40,699 bases of DNA from JADHOX01 sp038120515 (GCA_038120515.1 JAYOLW010000014.1:1-40699), one strand, 5' to 3'; positions 32,630 through 40,699 are shown, counted from the first letter of the stretch. The notes: a model not told the origin generated them from the letters alone. Numbers and translations: made by a program.

Positions 32630-33887
32630 AGTTTTTGCCTTAGTTGATTGTAATAATTTCTATGCCTCATGTGAGCGAGTTTTTAACCCAGCGCTCAACA
32701 ACAAGCCAATTGTGGTATTGTCAAATAATGATGGATGTATTGTCGCAAGATCAAATGAGGCAAAATCACTTGGGATACCTATGGGTGCTCCATATCATCA
32801 GAATAAAGATATTATATCAAAACATAAAGTTGCTGTATTTTCATCAAATTATCAATTTTATGGCGATATGTCACAAAGAGTAATGTCATCACTTAAAATG
32901 ATGGTACCCGATATGGAAATCTACTCAATTGACGAAGCTTTCCTCAGCTTAGACAATCTAGACAATTTTAACTTAAATGATTTTGCCATAAACGTAAGAG
33001 CTAACCTGCTAAAATGGACAGGTATCCCAACATCATTTGGTATAGCTCCAACTAAAACACTTGCTAAAATCGCCAATCATATTGCCAAAAAACATACTAA
33101 AACTGGTGTTTTCGACATTCGTGATGCAAAGCTTCAAATAAAGATAATGCAACACTTAGCCGTTGAAGAAATCTGGGGAATTTCCCATCGCTGGGGCAAG
33201 AAACTTAGAAATCTTGGTATTACCACAGCTTTAGAACTCAGGAATAGTGACCCTAAATTCATTCGTAAAAACTTTAGCGTTGTTGGCGAGCGTTTAGTTT
33301 ATGAGCTAAGAGGAGAATCTTGTCTTGGTCTTGAGGAAATCACGCCAAGAAAAAATATCATGTCATCTAAATCATTTGGTAAATTAGTAACTGATCTAAC
33401 ACCAATGGAAGAAGCGCTCTCGACTTATGCAGTCAGAGCCTGTGAGAAATTACGCCAGCAAAAAAGTAAGGCTCAAGGTATTTATGTTTTTGTTAAAACT
33501 AATTATTTCCGGAAATATGATCCACAATATCGAAATGGGATTATGATAAATTTCGACCATCCGAGCTCTGATAATGCTTTTATCATCAACCAGGCCAAAA
33601 AGTTACTTAAGCAAATTTACAAGAAAGGCTATAGATACCATAAATGCGGGATTATGTTATTAGATTTAGTTGATGAGAATTATCACCAGCATCATTTCTT
33701 CAATCAAAACAATACCACGAAATCCGATAGAATCATGAAAATGCTCGATAAGGTAAATCAAGACCTAGGGCCAAATACCCTATTTCATGCTGCACAAGGC
33801 ATAAAACGTGATTGGCAAATGCGCTGCGATAACCGTTCAAAACGCTATACCACCAAATGGGATGAATTAGCCGAGGCTTTAACTTAA
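32622..33887 (+). CDS. umuC: Y-family DNA polymerase V catalytic subunit UmuC
   Basis: The 421-residue polymerase has the catalytic acidic residues D9 (ALVDCNNFYASCE) and D104/E105 (YSIDEAF), the helix-hairpin-helix region (EEIWGISHRWGKKL), the little-finger domain and a C-terminal DUF4113-like end (WQMRCDNRSKRYTTKWDEL). With cleaved UmuD it copies past damaged bases. It is the last gene of the 26-34 kb cluster, overlapping the SOUL gene, and is about 15 kb from umuD. Its 3' end overlaps the convergent renalase-like gene by 9 bp. Confidence 0.95.
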   Translation: MSKVFALVDCNNFYASCERVFNPALNNKPIVVLSNNDGCIVARSNEAKSLGIPMGAPYHQNKDIISKHKVAVFSSNYQFYGDMSQRVMSSLKMMVPDMEIYSIDEAFLSLDNLDNFNLNDFAINVRANLLKWTGIPTSFGIAPTKTLAKIANHIAKKHTKTGVFDIRDAKLQIKIMQHLAVEEIWGISHRWGKKLRNLGITTALELRNSDPKFIRKNFSVVGERLVYELRGESCLGLEEITPRKNIMSSKSFGKLVTDLTPMEEALSTYAVRACEKLRQQKSKAQGIYVFVKTNYFRKYDPQYRNGIMINFDHPSSDNAFIINQAKKLLKQIYKKGYRYHKCGIMLLDLVDENYHQHHFFNQNNTTKSDRIMKMLDKVNQDLGPNTLFHAAQGIKRDWQMRCDNRSKRYTTKWDELAEALT

Positions 33888-34850
33888 GGCTTGAGCCATA
33901 TTGTAAGCGGCGGTAAATGCCCCCTCAACTCTACCACCATGGCACCAATCACCACATGCACCTAATTGATGTTCATGATCAACAAGTACTTCATAATCAT
34001 CACGTTTTAAATTATTTGCATAACGCCAACCATGTATTGTTTTATATTCAGCTTGAGTTAAATCGATATTTAAAATCCTACTAGCCTCATTGACTAAATG
34101 CTCTAACGCAACCTCACGATCACCATCAATATTATCGCGTGCATATTCATAAGATGAATTAATCATTAAAGTAAAATGCTCATTTCGTTCTGGCTTGCTA
34201 CTATTGACGGCAATCCAGCTTAAATCAGAATTAATTATATGCGCCGCATCAAAATCAAGTTTGAAACTTTCCTTAAAACCAAGCATTACTGAAAATGATT
34301 CAGTCATTTGGATTTCATTAACGATCTTGGTAAATTTAAAATCTGCTGGCATTAAATCTTTGGTTTGATGCGATGGGGCAGTTGAAATAACCCAATCAAA
34401 ATCTTGATAAATATTACCTTCTTCATCTTTTAATTGCCATTTGTCTGTTTTGCTAATGTCAGCAATTCTAACTTTAATCCGAGTATCAAAACCAATAGCT
34501 AAATGTTTAGCGATGGAATTCATTGCTGGAACGCCAACATAACGCGGCTCATCATCTTGCCAATTTTTACGTTCAATAATTTCATCATGATCAAATTTTA
34601 CATAACGCGCATCCCATCTTTTTACTAAGCCATGATCTAGCATTGGTTTTAGAAATTTTTGAAACTCATCAGTTCTCGCAGTAAAATATTGGGCGCCATG
34701 GTCAAAAAAATAAGGTTCAGAGCGTCTTGTTGACATTCTACCACTTACTCCTCTGGCTTTTTCAAAAATCGTAATTTGGAATTTATCTTTAAGTAAATTG
34801 GCAAGAGATAACCCTGAAAGACCCGCGCCAATGATAGCTAATTTTTGCAT
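33879..34850 (-). CDS. Renalase-like FAD/NAD(P)-dependent oxidoreductase
   Basis: The 323-residue flavoprotein starts with the FAD-binding GxGxxG motif (IIGAGLSGLSLANLL), followed by FEKARGVSGRMSTRR and DHGAQYFTART, typical of bacterial renalase-like amine-oxidase homologues, and ends with the second FAD contact (LGACGDWCHGGRVEGAF). Related enzymes re-oxidise wrongly reduced NAD(P)H isomers, but the substrate here is not certain. It is the last of four minus-strand genes, 105 bp after the PepSY gene. Confidence 0.9.
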   Translation of the reverse strand: MQKLAIIGAGLSGLSLANLLKDKFQITIFEKARGVSGRMSTRRSEPYFFDHGAQYFTARTDEFQKFLKPMLDHGLVKRWDARYVKFDHDEIIERKNWQDDEPRYVGVPAMNSIAKHLAIGFDTRIKVRIADISKTDKWQLKDEEGNIYQDFDWVISTAPSHQTKDLMPADFKFTKIVNEIQMTESFSVMLGFKESFKLDFDAAHIINSDLSWIAVNSSKPERNEHFTLMINSSYEYARDNIDGDREVALEHLVNEASRILNIDLTQAEYKTIHGWRYANNLKRDDYEVLVDHEHQLGACGDWCHGGRVEGAFTAAYNMAQALS

Positions 34851-34955
34851 GTAAATTTTCTAATAATTATTTAGCCTTTTTAAATTAGTTATACAAACTT
34901 GCAAGATTAGGCAGCTAAATGTAATAAAAAGCTATTTTAATAAATATTTAATATG

Positions 34956-36434
34956 CTAATTTGGCTTTTGCTTACGCCACAACATCATAAAACCAAAAAT
35001 TGTCGAGAGCAAAACCAGTGATATAAAAAACACAATCACAATATCCCGGTAACCGCTTCCAATATATGGAGTGAGAAAATTCCATTTATGCAAAAATGAA
35101 AATGAGTAACCTTCATATCTATTGCTATCGACTAACCTATCAACTAGCATTCCAGTAGCTGGATCAATAAATAACTTATCGCCTAAATCACTCGCAATAT
35201 CAATCCGCCAAACTGGTAATCTTTTATTTCTAAAATCATAATTTGGCCCAAAGCGAGTTATCAAAGAAACATTTTCAACAGCCTCTAATTCGAAATCTTG
35301 ATGCATTTTAGCATATAGAATTGCCATTTCTCTATCGGTAACATCTGACTCTATACCAGTTTTCGCATCAAAATATAAAGCTGGTTTTTCAATTGGCATA
35401 CCATCATATCGTATCTGCCTTGAAATAGCCTGGCCAGGACGGCCTTTTGGTATCGATAAACGATATAATAAATTACCATCAGGGCCATTTACAATGCTAA
35501 TAGCATTAAATTTTACCGTTTGCAGATTATCAAGCCAATCAAGATTTTCTGCAAATTGGTAATCTTTAAGCATAACAGGGTTTGCATGTTTTAAACCACG
35601 ATGATTATCACCATAAGCAAAATGCAATAAATGATAGGTGCCACTAATTGAAAACATCAATAATGGAATCCAAATAAAATAGGACAAAACACGATGTATT
35701 TTACGTTTTATCGTTAACCTTCGGCTTTTCATTAAGAAAATCAGATTAATCGCAGTAATCAAAAGTGCAAAAATACCAATTAATAAAACCAGCATTAACA
35801 AAACCCTAGCATAATCAAAATCATCGAGAAAATTCCAAGTATGCAAAGCTCTAAAAATAGTTTGAAGACTTGTTTTGTAATCATTCGTAATCGCAGTTAA
35901 AGCCCCAAGCTCAGTATAGATAAATAATTTTAGGTTATCATCACGTGCAAAACTAATCTCATAAACTGGTAATAATCTATTTACCCATGGATAAGCTGAA
36001 TTAAACTCAGTTTGAAACTTTACATTTGAAACTTCTGTATCCTTTAAACCACTATAATACCTTGCAAGCCAAACAGCTTGAATTTTATCATAATCTTTAA
36101 GTTCATTATGTGTATCTAAATCAAAATATCGCCGTGGTTTTGTGTTATCATCAGTTACTTGCAGCACAGCTCCATTTTCTGACGGCACTACCTTTATCAT
36201 TATGGCCTGATTTATTTGATGCTTTTGTAAAATCTCTGGGATTGCGGCTGCATATTCAACCTTCATAATTGCCTGAGGCGGAAAAAAGGATTTAGCTTTC
36301 GGCCCTGTCCAACTCATTAATGGATGCAACAAACCTGATAACGCAAAGCATAATAAGGCAAAGCCGCCAATCCAAGCAAACCATCTATGCCATTTTATAT
36401 TAGATAACAAAATCTGTTTTCGAAAAGCAACCAT
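34956..36434 (-). CDS. PepSY-domain inner-membrane protein (PepSY_TM)
   Basis: A 492-residue membrane protein with an N-terminal helix (FAWIGGFALLCFALSGLLHP), two central helices (about 205-230 and 245-268) and one C-terminal helix (about 462-485), separated by large periplasmic PepSY regions. PepSY_TM proteins are often encoded with TonB-dependent receptors and are thought to reduce metal chelates in the periplasm. It begins 1 bp after the receptor stop, so the two form one operon unit. Confidence 0.9.
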   Translation of the reverse strand: MVAFRKQILLSNIKWHRWFAWIGGFALLCFALSGLLHPLMSWTGPKAKSFFPPQAIMKVEYAAAIPEILQKHQINQAIMIKVVPSENGAVLQVTDDNTKPRRYFDLDTHNELKDYDKIQAVWLARYYSGLKDTEVSNVKFQTEFNSAYPWVNRLLPVYEISFARDDNLKLFIYTELGALTAITNDYKTSLQTIFRALHTWNFLDDFDYARVLLMLVLLIGIFALLITAINLIFLMKSRRLTIKRKIHRVLSYFIWIPLLMFSISGTYHLLHFAYGDNHRGLKHANPVMLKDYQFAENLDWLDNLQTVKFNAISIVNGPDGNLLYRLSIPKGRPGQAISRQIRYDGMPIEKPALYFDAKTGIESDVTDREMAILYAKMHQDFELEAVENVSLITRFGPNYDFRNKRLPVWRIDIASDLGDKLFIDPATGMLVDRLVDSNRYEGYSFSFLHKWNFLTPYIGSGYRDIVIVFFISLVLLSTIFGFMMLWRKQKPN

Positions 36435-36435
36435 A

Positions 36436-38517
36436 TTAAAACCTCGCTCTTAAACCCATAAAAAATGTTCTTGGCAATCCTGGACGATACTGAATATCTG
36501 AAGATCCAACCTGATTACTTGTATAAACAGAATATCTTTTATCAGCAATATTTTGAATCCGACCATATAACTCAACTTTGCGACTAAGCTGATGATTTAC
36601 CCGTAAATTAAATAAATTATGCCCAGCATATTTTGAAGTGTTAGTCTCATCTGTATAATAATCACCTAAATGCTCCCATTCAAATTCAAAATGAGTATTC
36701 GAAAATGATAATGGAAAATATTCCAAAGCAAAATTACCCATTGTTCTTGGTGCTTTACCTATGTAATTGCCAGCATAATTGATTTCTGTTGCAGGATAGC
36801 CATATATAGCTGTAAAATCTTCATATTTTTGCCTACTATAACTAAACGAAGTTTTAAAGCTCCATTCTTCAGTTAGATCGCCATTTAAACTAAGCTCTAT
36901 ACCCTGATGCTTTGTCTTGCCTGCATTAGTAATTTTTCGATCTGATGAATCAATATATGATACGATATCATCTTTTACAATCATATGATAAAAAGCTAAT
37001 TCATAATTAATCGATTTAACCAAAATACCACGGCTACCAATTTCAAAGCTATCAGTATTTACAGGTTTTAAATCTTGTGTATTTGTGGTCGAACCCGACC
37101 TAAATAACTGACCAATTGCAGGCGTTCTAAATGAATTTCGATAATTGGCATATAAATTATGATTTTTATTTAAATCATAAACCAAACCAAATTTGGGGCT
37201 AAAATGATCATAGTATAAATCCTCAGAATCTGGCCTTAAATGTGAAGATGAGGCTGAGGTGGTTAGATTATCGGTATAATCAACATAGAAATAATCATAT
37301 CTTAAACCAGCTGTTAATTTTAATTTATCAGTTTTTTGCCAATCATAATGCAGATAAGGCGAAATTGATAATTGATTAGCATCAAAATCATAATTTATAG
37401 TACCAGTAGCTGTTGTACTTGTATAAACATCTCCAGATTGAGTAGTTGTAAGCTCAATTTCTTTATATTTTGATGGCGTATAATCAACGTCTAAACCTGT
37501 GATAAATTCAAGTTTTTTATCAGCTATTTTTGTACGATATTTAGTTAAAAACCCAAATGAATTGAAGTTGTAATCACGATCATTTGGATCATATGAAAGC
37601 ATCCAGCTTGGCATTAACTTCATTTTATTATGCCTAACAAATGGTGTGATTGTATATAAAGTTTGAGCGTCTTTTTCATATGCAAACTCACTTGATAAAC
37701 GCAAAGCATTTACCTCTCTTCTAGCAACATCATTATGGTAAAAATTCTCAGTTGGATTGTTGCGGTAATCACTGGCTTCTAACGTAGAAACCCCGCTTTG
37801 ATTTATGTGATTATATGAGAAGATAGTTTTAACATTAGTCTCTTGTTTAACTTTACTATCAAATCTAATAGTGGAGCTTACACGACTGTAATCAGATTCA
37901 TCTCTATAGCCATCATTGTCAGTTAAATTGAAATCAACCCTATATCCTAAATCTTGATTTATAGGCGCACCTTGAGATGCTAGCAGTCTTTTCCAACCAT
38001 AAGAGCCAAATTCTGGATTAATCTCTAACTCTTTAGTTTTAGGACTTGCTTTAGTAATTGAATTAATAATTCCGCCAATTGAATCACTTCCATAAAGAGC
38101 AGATCCTGGACCTTTGGTAATTTCGATACGATCAGATTGTGGTATATTTATTTCATATAAAGCATTATGATTAAACAAACCCGTTGGTCTTGTTGGCAAG
38201 CCATCTTCTAAAAACAAATAAACACCATTTGTTGATATTGGCTGCCGAATTGATGTCATATGACCTTCACCGCCAATATTATTTACATACACTCCAGCTG
38301 ATCGATTTAAAATCTCAGCAGGGTGAGCAGGAGCAACAAAATCAATTTCATCTGAACCAATGACCGAAACTGACTCAGCTAATTCGCTTTTAGATTTGGC
38401 CTCTTTAGTCGCTGTCACAACGACAGTGTCAGTTGTTTTTGTTATTTCAGCATATGCTGAAGCTGCTTTAATTATCAAGGTGCAGGCCAAACCTAAATAT
38501 ATTTTTGATTTAAACAT
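36436..38517 (-). CDS. TonB-dependent outer-membrane receptor linked to PepSY protein
   Basis: The 693-residue receptor has a signal peptide (cut after AYAEI, about residue 23), a TonB-box-like DTVVVTATK, a plug with PAEILNRSAGVYVNNIGGEG, IEITKGPGSALYGSDSIGG, and a 22-strand-type barrel ending in FFMGLRARF. The ligand is unknown; the PepSY and DUF2946 partners suggest metal chelate uptake, copper or iron. A terminator-like hairpin lies just upstream, between it and the DUF2946-like gene. Confidence 0.93.
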   Translation of the reverse strand: MFKSKIYLGLACTLIIKAASAYAEITKTTDTVVVTATKEAKSKSELAESVSVIGSDEIDFVAPAHPAEILNRSAGVYVNNIGGEGHMTSIRQPISTNGVYLFLEDGLPTRPTGLFNHNALYEINIPQSDRIEITKGPGSALYGSDSIGGIINSITKASPKTKELEINPEFGSYGWKRLLASQGAPINQDLGYRVDFNLTDNDGYRDESDYSRVSSTIRFDSKVKQETNVKTIFSYNHINQSGVSTLEASDYRNNPTENFYHNDVARREVNALRLSSEFAYEKDAQTLYTITPFVRHNKMKLMPSWMLSYDPNDRDYNFNSFGFLTKYRTKIADKKLEFITGLDVDYTPSKYKEIELTTTQSGDVYTSTTATGTINYDFDANQLSISPYLHYDWQKTDKLKLTAGLRYDYFYVDYTDNLTTSASSSHLRPDSEDLYYDHFSPKFGLVYDLNKNHNLYANYRNSFRTPAIGQLFRSGSTTNTQDLKPVNTDSFEIGSRGILVKSINYELAFYHMIVKDDIVSYIDSSDRKITNAGKTKHQGIELSLNGDLTEEWSFKTSFSYSRQKYEDFTAIYGYPATEINYAGNYIGKAPRTMGNFALEYFPLSFSNTHFEFEWEHLGDYYTDETNTSKYAGHNLFNLRVNHQLSRKVELYGRIQNIADKRYSVYTSNQVGSSDIQYRPGLPRTFFMGLRARF

Positions 38518-38546
38518 TTTATGCCTAATTATTTATGAATGAGCTT

Positions 38547-38570
38547 AAAAAAAGTTACTCTAGGAGTAAG
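38547..38570 (-). terminator. Short hairpin with T-run between DUF2946-like gene and receptor
   Basis: Minus-strand TTACTC-CTA-GAGTAA followed by CTTTTTTT, directly after the DUF2946-like stop codon and about 30 bp before the receptor start. The stem is only 6 bp, so it may terminate partially, acting as an attenuator. Confidence 0.55.
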
Positions 38571-38571
38571 A

Positions 38572-39000
38572 TTAAGCTATATTAGGCGGACCACGCTTAT
38601 AGTGATTTAGATAAGCAGCTGTTATATCAACGGCAGAATCTATCAAAGTAACTGACTTGATCTTTAAACCAGCAAATTGCTTTAGCGAATGATCTTGAAG
38701 ATCCAAATCATCAAATGTAGTATTTGTAATTATAAGGCATTTATTACATTGATAATTTATATCATCATTTTCAGATGGATTATCATTTTCAGTTTGCGAA
38801 AGCTTTACAACTTTAAAACCATCAACTGTACAAATAACCAAATCATCACCAAAAATACTTTTGATATTATCAGCGGCAATCTGATTAGAATGTTTTAAAA
38901 GCTGTTTATTACAATATGCAAAAAACGGCATAACTGCATTTAACACCAACGCAGCAACTAGAATAAATAAAAAATTTTGACCGTTTTTAAGTTTAAACAC
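38572..39000 (-). CDS. DUF2946-like exported protein
   Basis: A 142-residue protein with an N-terminal hydrophobic segment (FLFILVAALVLNAVMPFFAY), an internal CxxC (QCNKCLI) and a C-terminal RGPPN, a layout typical of DUF2946 proteins, which often sit beside TonB-dependent receptors for copper or other metals. It is upstream of the receptor and PepSY genes on the same strand. The family call rests on layout and the RGPP ending. Confidence 0.65.
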   Translation of the reverse strand: MFKLKNGQNFLFILVAALVLNAVMPFFAYCNKQLLKHSNQIAADNIKSIFGDDLVICTVDGFKVVKLSQTENDNPSENDDINYQCNKCLIITNTTFDDLDLQDHSLKQFAGLKIKSVTLIDSAVDITAAYLNHYKRGPPNIA

Positions 39001-39268
39001 TAAAATTTATCAAATCCATTAGCAAATTAATCGAGATCACTATATAGCAGCTTTGTTAACTAGATAGCTCTAAATCCTTAATCAGATACAAAAACTATTT
39101 ATTAATTTTTATTGATATCATCAAAGCATAGGTCTTTTTGTAAAATTTATTAATTAAAAATCAAAATTGAAAAACAACTTCATGCTGATCCTAATATCAA
39201 AATCTCTGATATCCTTCAAACTCTTGACGCCTCAAGACCCTCTTCTACAAAATGATTAATATGTAGCT

Positions 39269-40216
39269 TTACCCTCCCAGTCCTTGACCATTAGCGGGAT
39301 TTTGGTTTCCATTTAATATATTCTCTATTGTATTTCCTGGGTTTCTTGCGACAAATTTAGTTTCATAATGAAAAAATTCTTGCATATCAGTACCTTCTAT
39401 ACACTCAGTACCAACATTTGCACATTGTTCAATTTGCTCTTGTGTTAAACTATTAGGCCTCTGTATGACTGTTGCAAAAGCTGCTATTTGCGCTAGAATA
39501 GGCTCAGTCAATCCAGGAAGCTTGTTTATATCCGCCTTACTTTCAGCTTGTTCTCTACTTGGGTGGTTTTGTATTATTGACACTCTTTGTAGTTCTCGTC
39601 CTATATCTGCTATAGCACATGCTGAGTTTCTGGTATTTCTAATTAAAATCGCTCTTCCTTCTGCAATTGCTTCAGCATATTGAACTTGATCTGCTTCAGT
39701 TAATAATGTTTCATCTGCTCCTACTGCTAGCAATTGTGCTACTATTTCTGCATGACCTTTTTGTGCTGCCCAATATAAAGCTGTCCATCCATATTTATTA
39801 GCCTTATTTACATCTGCTCCTGCTGCTAGCAATTGTGCTATCATTTCTACATGACCTTTGTATACTGCCCAATATAAAGCTGTCTCTCCATAATTATCGG
39901 CCTTATTTACATCTGCTCCTGCTGCTAGTAATTGTGCTACTATTTTTAAATGACCTTTTTCTACTGCCCAATGTAAAGCTGTCCACCCATTTGCTCCTGC
40001 CTGATTTACATCTGCCCCATATGCTAGCAATTGTGCTACTATTTCTAAATGACCAACGAATGCTAAATCATGTAAAGCTGTACTTCCATATATATTAGCC
40101 TGATTTATATCTTCTATTCCTGAAATAATCTGTCTAATTTCTGCAATATCTCTATTTTCTTGTATGGCTAATATTAATTCTTTTATTGTATATATTGTTT
40201 GTACTGAATTTCTCAT
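39269..40216 (-). CDS. Ankyrin-repeat protein with shared C-terminal domain (paralogue 3)
   Basis: A 315-residue protein with about five ankyrin repeats (residues ~12-170; GWTALHWAVEKGH, GETALYWAVYKGH, GWTALYWAAQKGH). It continues with a linker motif ELQRVSIIQNHPSREQ (208-223) and a C-terminal region (about 236-315) ending in NGQGLGG. The linker and tail match those of the protein at 24908-25864. The ankyrin codons also match stretches of the 762-residue protein at the nucleotide level (CATCTGCTCCTGCT, TAGCAATTGTGCT on the plus strand), so all three share recent ancestry. Probable effector; no signal peptide visible. Confidence 0.82.
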   Translation of the reverse strand: MRNSVQTIYTIKELILAIQENRDIAEIRQIISGIEDINQANIYGSTALHDLAFVGHLEIVAQLLAYGADVNQAGANGWTALHWAVEKGHLKIVAQLLAAGADVNKADNYGETALYWAVYKGHVEMIAQLLAAGADVNKANKYGWTALYWAAQKGHAEIVAQLLAVGADETLLTEADQVQYAEAIAEGRAILIRNTRNSACAIADIGRELQRVSIIQNHPSREQAESKADINKLPGLTEPILAQIAAFATVIQRPNSLTQEQIEQCANVGTECIEGTDMQEFFHYETKFVARNPGNTIENILNGNQNPANGQGLGG

Positions 40217-40307
40217 ATCTATTCTCTATAAATTATTTATCGCAATATATACATCATGAGCGATATTATGTCAATAAACGCATACTATACTTACTTCTTA
40301 ACTTATA

Positions 40308-40454
40308 TCATCGCTTTATCAATACAACCTGCTCTACTTTCTCATCTATCTCCTTGGCTACTTTTAATATCTCTTCTTCAAAATTATCTTTTATATATTG
40401 TGTAACAAATTGACTCGGAAACGATAAATGTAACTCCCCTACCTCCACTTTCAT
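40308..40454 (-). CDS. Small ORF resembling DnaA domain I
   Basis: A 48-codon frame encodes MKVEVGELHLSFPSQFVTQY, followed by a helical acidic stretch and VEQVVLIKR. The pattern beta-strand, PSxFV-x-x-Y/W-I, helix, strand recalls the N-terminal DnaA_N fold (LTLSAPNRFVxxWI type). Rickettsiales mobile elements carry DnaA-like proteins, so it may be a fragment of one. Its first codons lie in the 83-bp direct repeat, just after a terminator-like hairpin. It is too short for a firm assignment and may be a remnant. Confidence 0.4.
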   Translation of the reverse strand: MKVEVGELHLSFPSQFVTQYIKDNFEEEILKVAKEIDEKVEQVVLIKR

Positions 40455-40519
40455 TGCATAAAAGAAGCCCCTCTAATGGGGGCTTTTTATTATTTTGTAG
40501 GCGCGAGGAGAAGGGATTG
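40437..40519. repeat. 83-bp direct repeat, copy 1
   Basis: Identical to 40617-40699 except for one base (G at 40464, A at 40644), offset 180 bp. It includes a terminator-like hairpin and, on the minus strand, an ATGAAAGTGGAGGTAGG translation start. Confidence 0.95.
40465..40488 (+). terminator. Terminator-like hairpin inside the repeat
   Basis: AAGCCCC-loop-GGGGGCTT followed by TTT on the plus strand, and a T-rich tail on the minus strand too, so it could act in both directions. A second copy lies at 40645-40668. No plus-strand gene precedes it here. Confidence 0.65.
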
Positions 40520-40616
40520 ACTGCGAAAATTCGATTCTCGCATTTTCTTGCCCTTCGGGCGCCTTCGGCGTCTTGATATCCTTGATATCAATCAAACCCT
40601 CTTTACCGGGTTCTCA
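40520..40616. other. GC-rich spacer between repeats with nested hairpins
   Basis: This 97-bp spacer is richer in GC than its surroundings. It holds GCCC-TTC-GGGC (40550-40560), the adjacent CGCC-TTC-GGCG (40560-40570), the TGCGA/TCGCA pair (40522-40542), and a double GATATC. It resembles a palindromic intergenic element; no gene is visible. Confidence 0.55.
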
Positions 40617-40699
40617 CCCTACCTCCACTTTCATTGCATAAAAAAAGCCCCTCTAATGGGGGCTTTTTATTATTTTGTAGGCGCGAGGAGAAGGGATTG
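40617..40699. repeat. 83-bp direct repeat, copy 2, running off the window
   Basis: Second copy of 40437-40519, reaching the window edge exactly while still matching, so the repeat unit may be longer and the array may continue. Here the minus-strand ATG opens a frame of only six codons. Confidence 0.95.

Noticed and set aside
39835..40098. Plus-strand open frames opposite the ankyrin genes (also at 18239-18715 and 20263-20580)
   Set aside because: They mirror the ankyrin repeat codons on the other strand; their periodic Leu/His content is a by-product of the repeats.
40186..40413. 75-codon plus-strand open frame near the right end
   Set aside because: It starts inside the ankyrin gene, overlaps the minus-strand mini-ORF, and has no recognisable domain or start signal.
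40501..40545. tRNA-like 3' half in the repeat spacer (minus strand)
   Set aside because: A TCGAAT-like loop and a GAGAAGGGATT stretch resemble tRNA, but no acceptor, D or anticodon arms can be formed.

Overview
The window is AT-rich, densely coded and reads as a host-associated alphaproteobacterium, most like the Rickettsiales. The pointers are a complete isc Fe-S operon, a zapA - 6S RNA - fau arrangement, a short bS21, a COQ7-type ubiquinone hydroxylase, TatA, and a set of ankyrin-repeat proteins that look like host-directed effectors. Placement at order level is inference. Two TonB-dependent uptake loci, folate genes, and several photolyase or photoprotection genes suggest a metabolically richer relative with an aquatic, light-exposed host rather than a strongly reduced pathogen.

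Layout. 1-2.2 kb: a two-gene minus-strand unit, a P-loop ATPase followed by a multi-pass membrane protein. 2.2-3.8 kb: a decayed zone with a broken exported ankyrin gene and a broken serine recombinase. 3.8-7.3 kb: tRNA-Thr(GGU), tatA, an HExxH protein, pabA/trpG, zapA, 6S RNA, fau and an alpha/beta hydrolase. 7.4-12.8 kb: iscR-iscS-iscU-iscA-hscB-hscA-fdx behind a near-consensus IscR box, followed by a membrane-anchored protein and comF. 14.7-17.2 kb: a four-cysteine FeS-type (6-4) photolyase and a glutathionyl-hydroquinone reductase. 17.2-18.1 kb: umuD and rpsU. 18.2-20.5 kb: a 14-repeat ankyrin protein with a U-box-like domain. 20.5-24.4 kb: tonB-exbB-exbD divergent from a FecA-like receptor, with two Fur boxes between. 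24.5-25.9 kb: a small exported protein and a second ankyrin protein. 26.1-33.9 kb: a very compact plus-strand cluster (DCC thioredoxin-like, DUF423, exported DUF2237, FAD half of a photolyase, antenna half of a photolyase, DUF2256, coq7, an 818-aa membrane/Cys-rich protein, a VOC protein, a SOUL heme protein, umuC). 33.9-39.0 kb: a renalase-like flavoprotein, a PepSY membrane protein, a second TonB-dependent receptor and a DUF2946-like protein, all minus strand. 39.3-40.7 kb: a third ankyrin protein, a 48-codon ORF resembling DnaA domain I, and an 83-bp direct repeat carrying a terminator-like hairpin.

How it fits together. The isc operon builds Fe-S clusters and appears to be autoregulated by IscR. 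The Fur-box/TonB locus and the PepSY locus would supply metal. The FeS photolyase depends on clusters, and the 26-34 kb cluster combines light-dependent repair parts, quinone synthesis, heme binding and translesion synthesis, which fits a response to light or oxidative stress. The ankyrin proteins, the U-box and the 818-aa protein point to manipulation of a eukaryotic host. The least ordinary items are the photolyase encoded as two separate genes in reversed domain order, and the ankyrin/U-box fusion.
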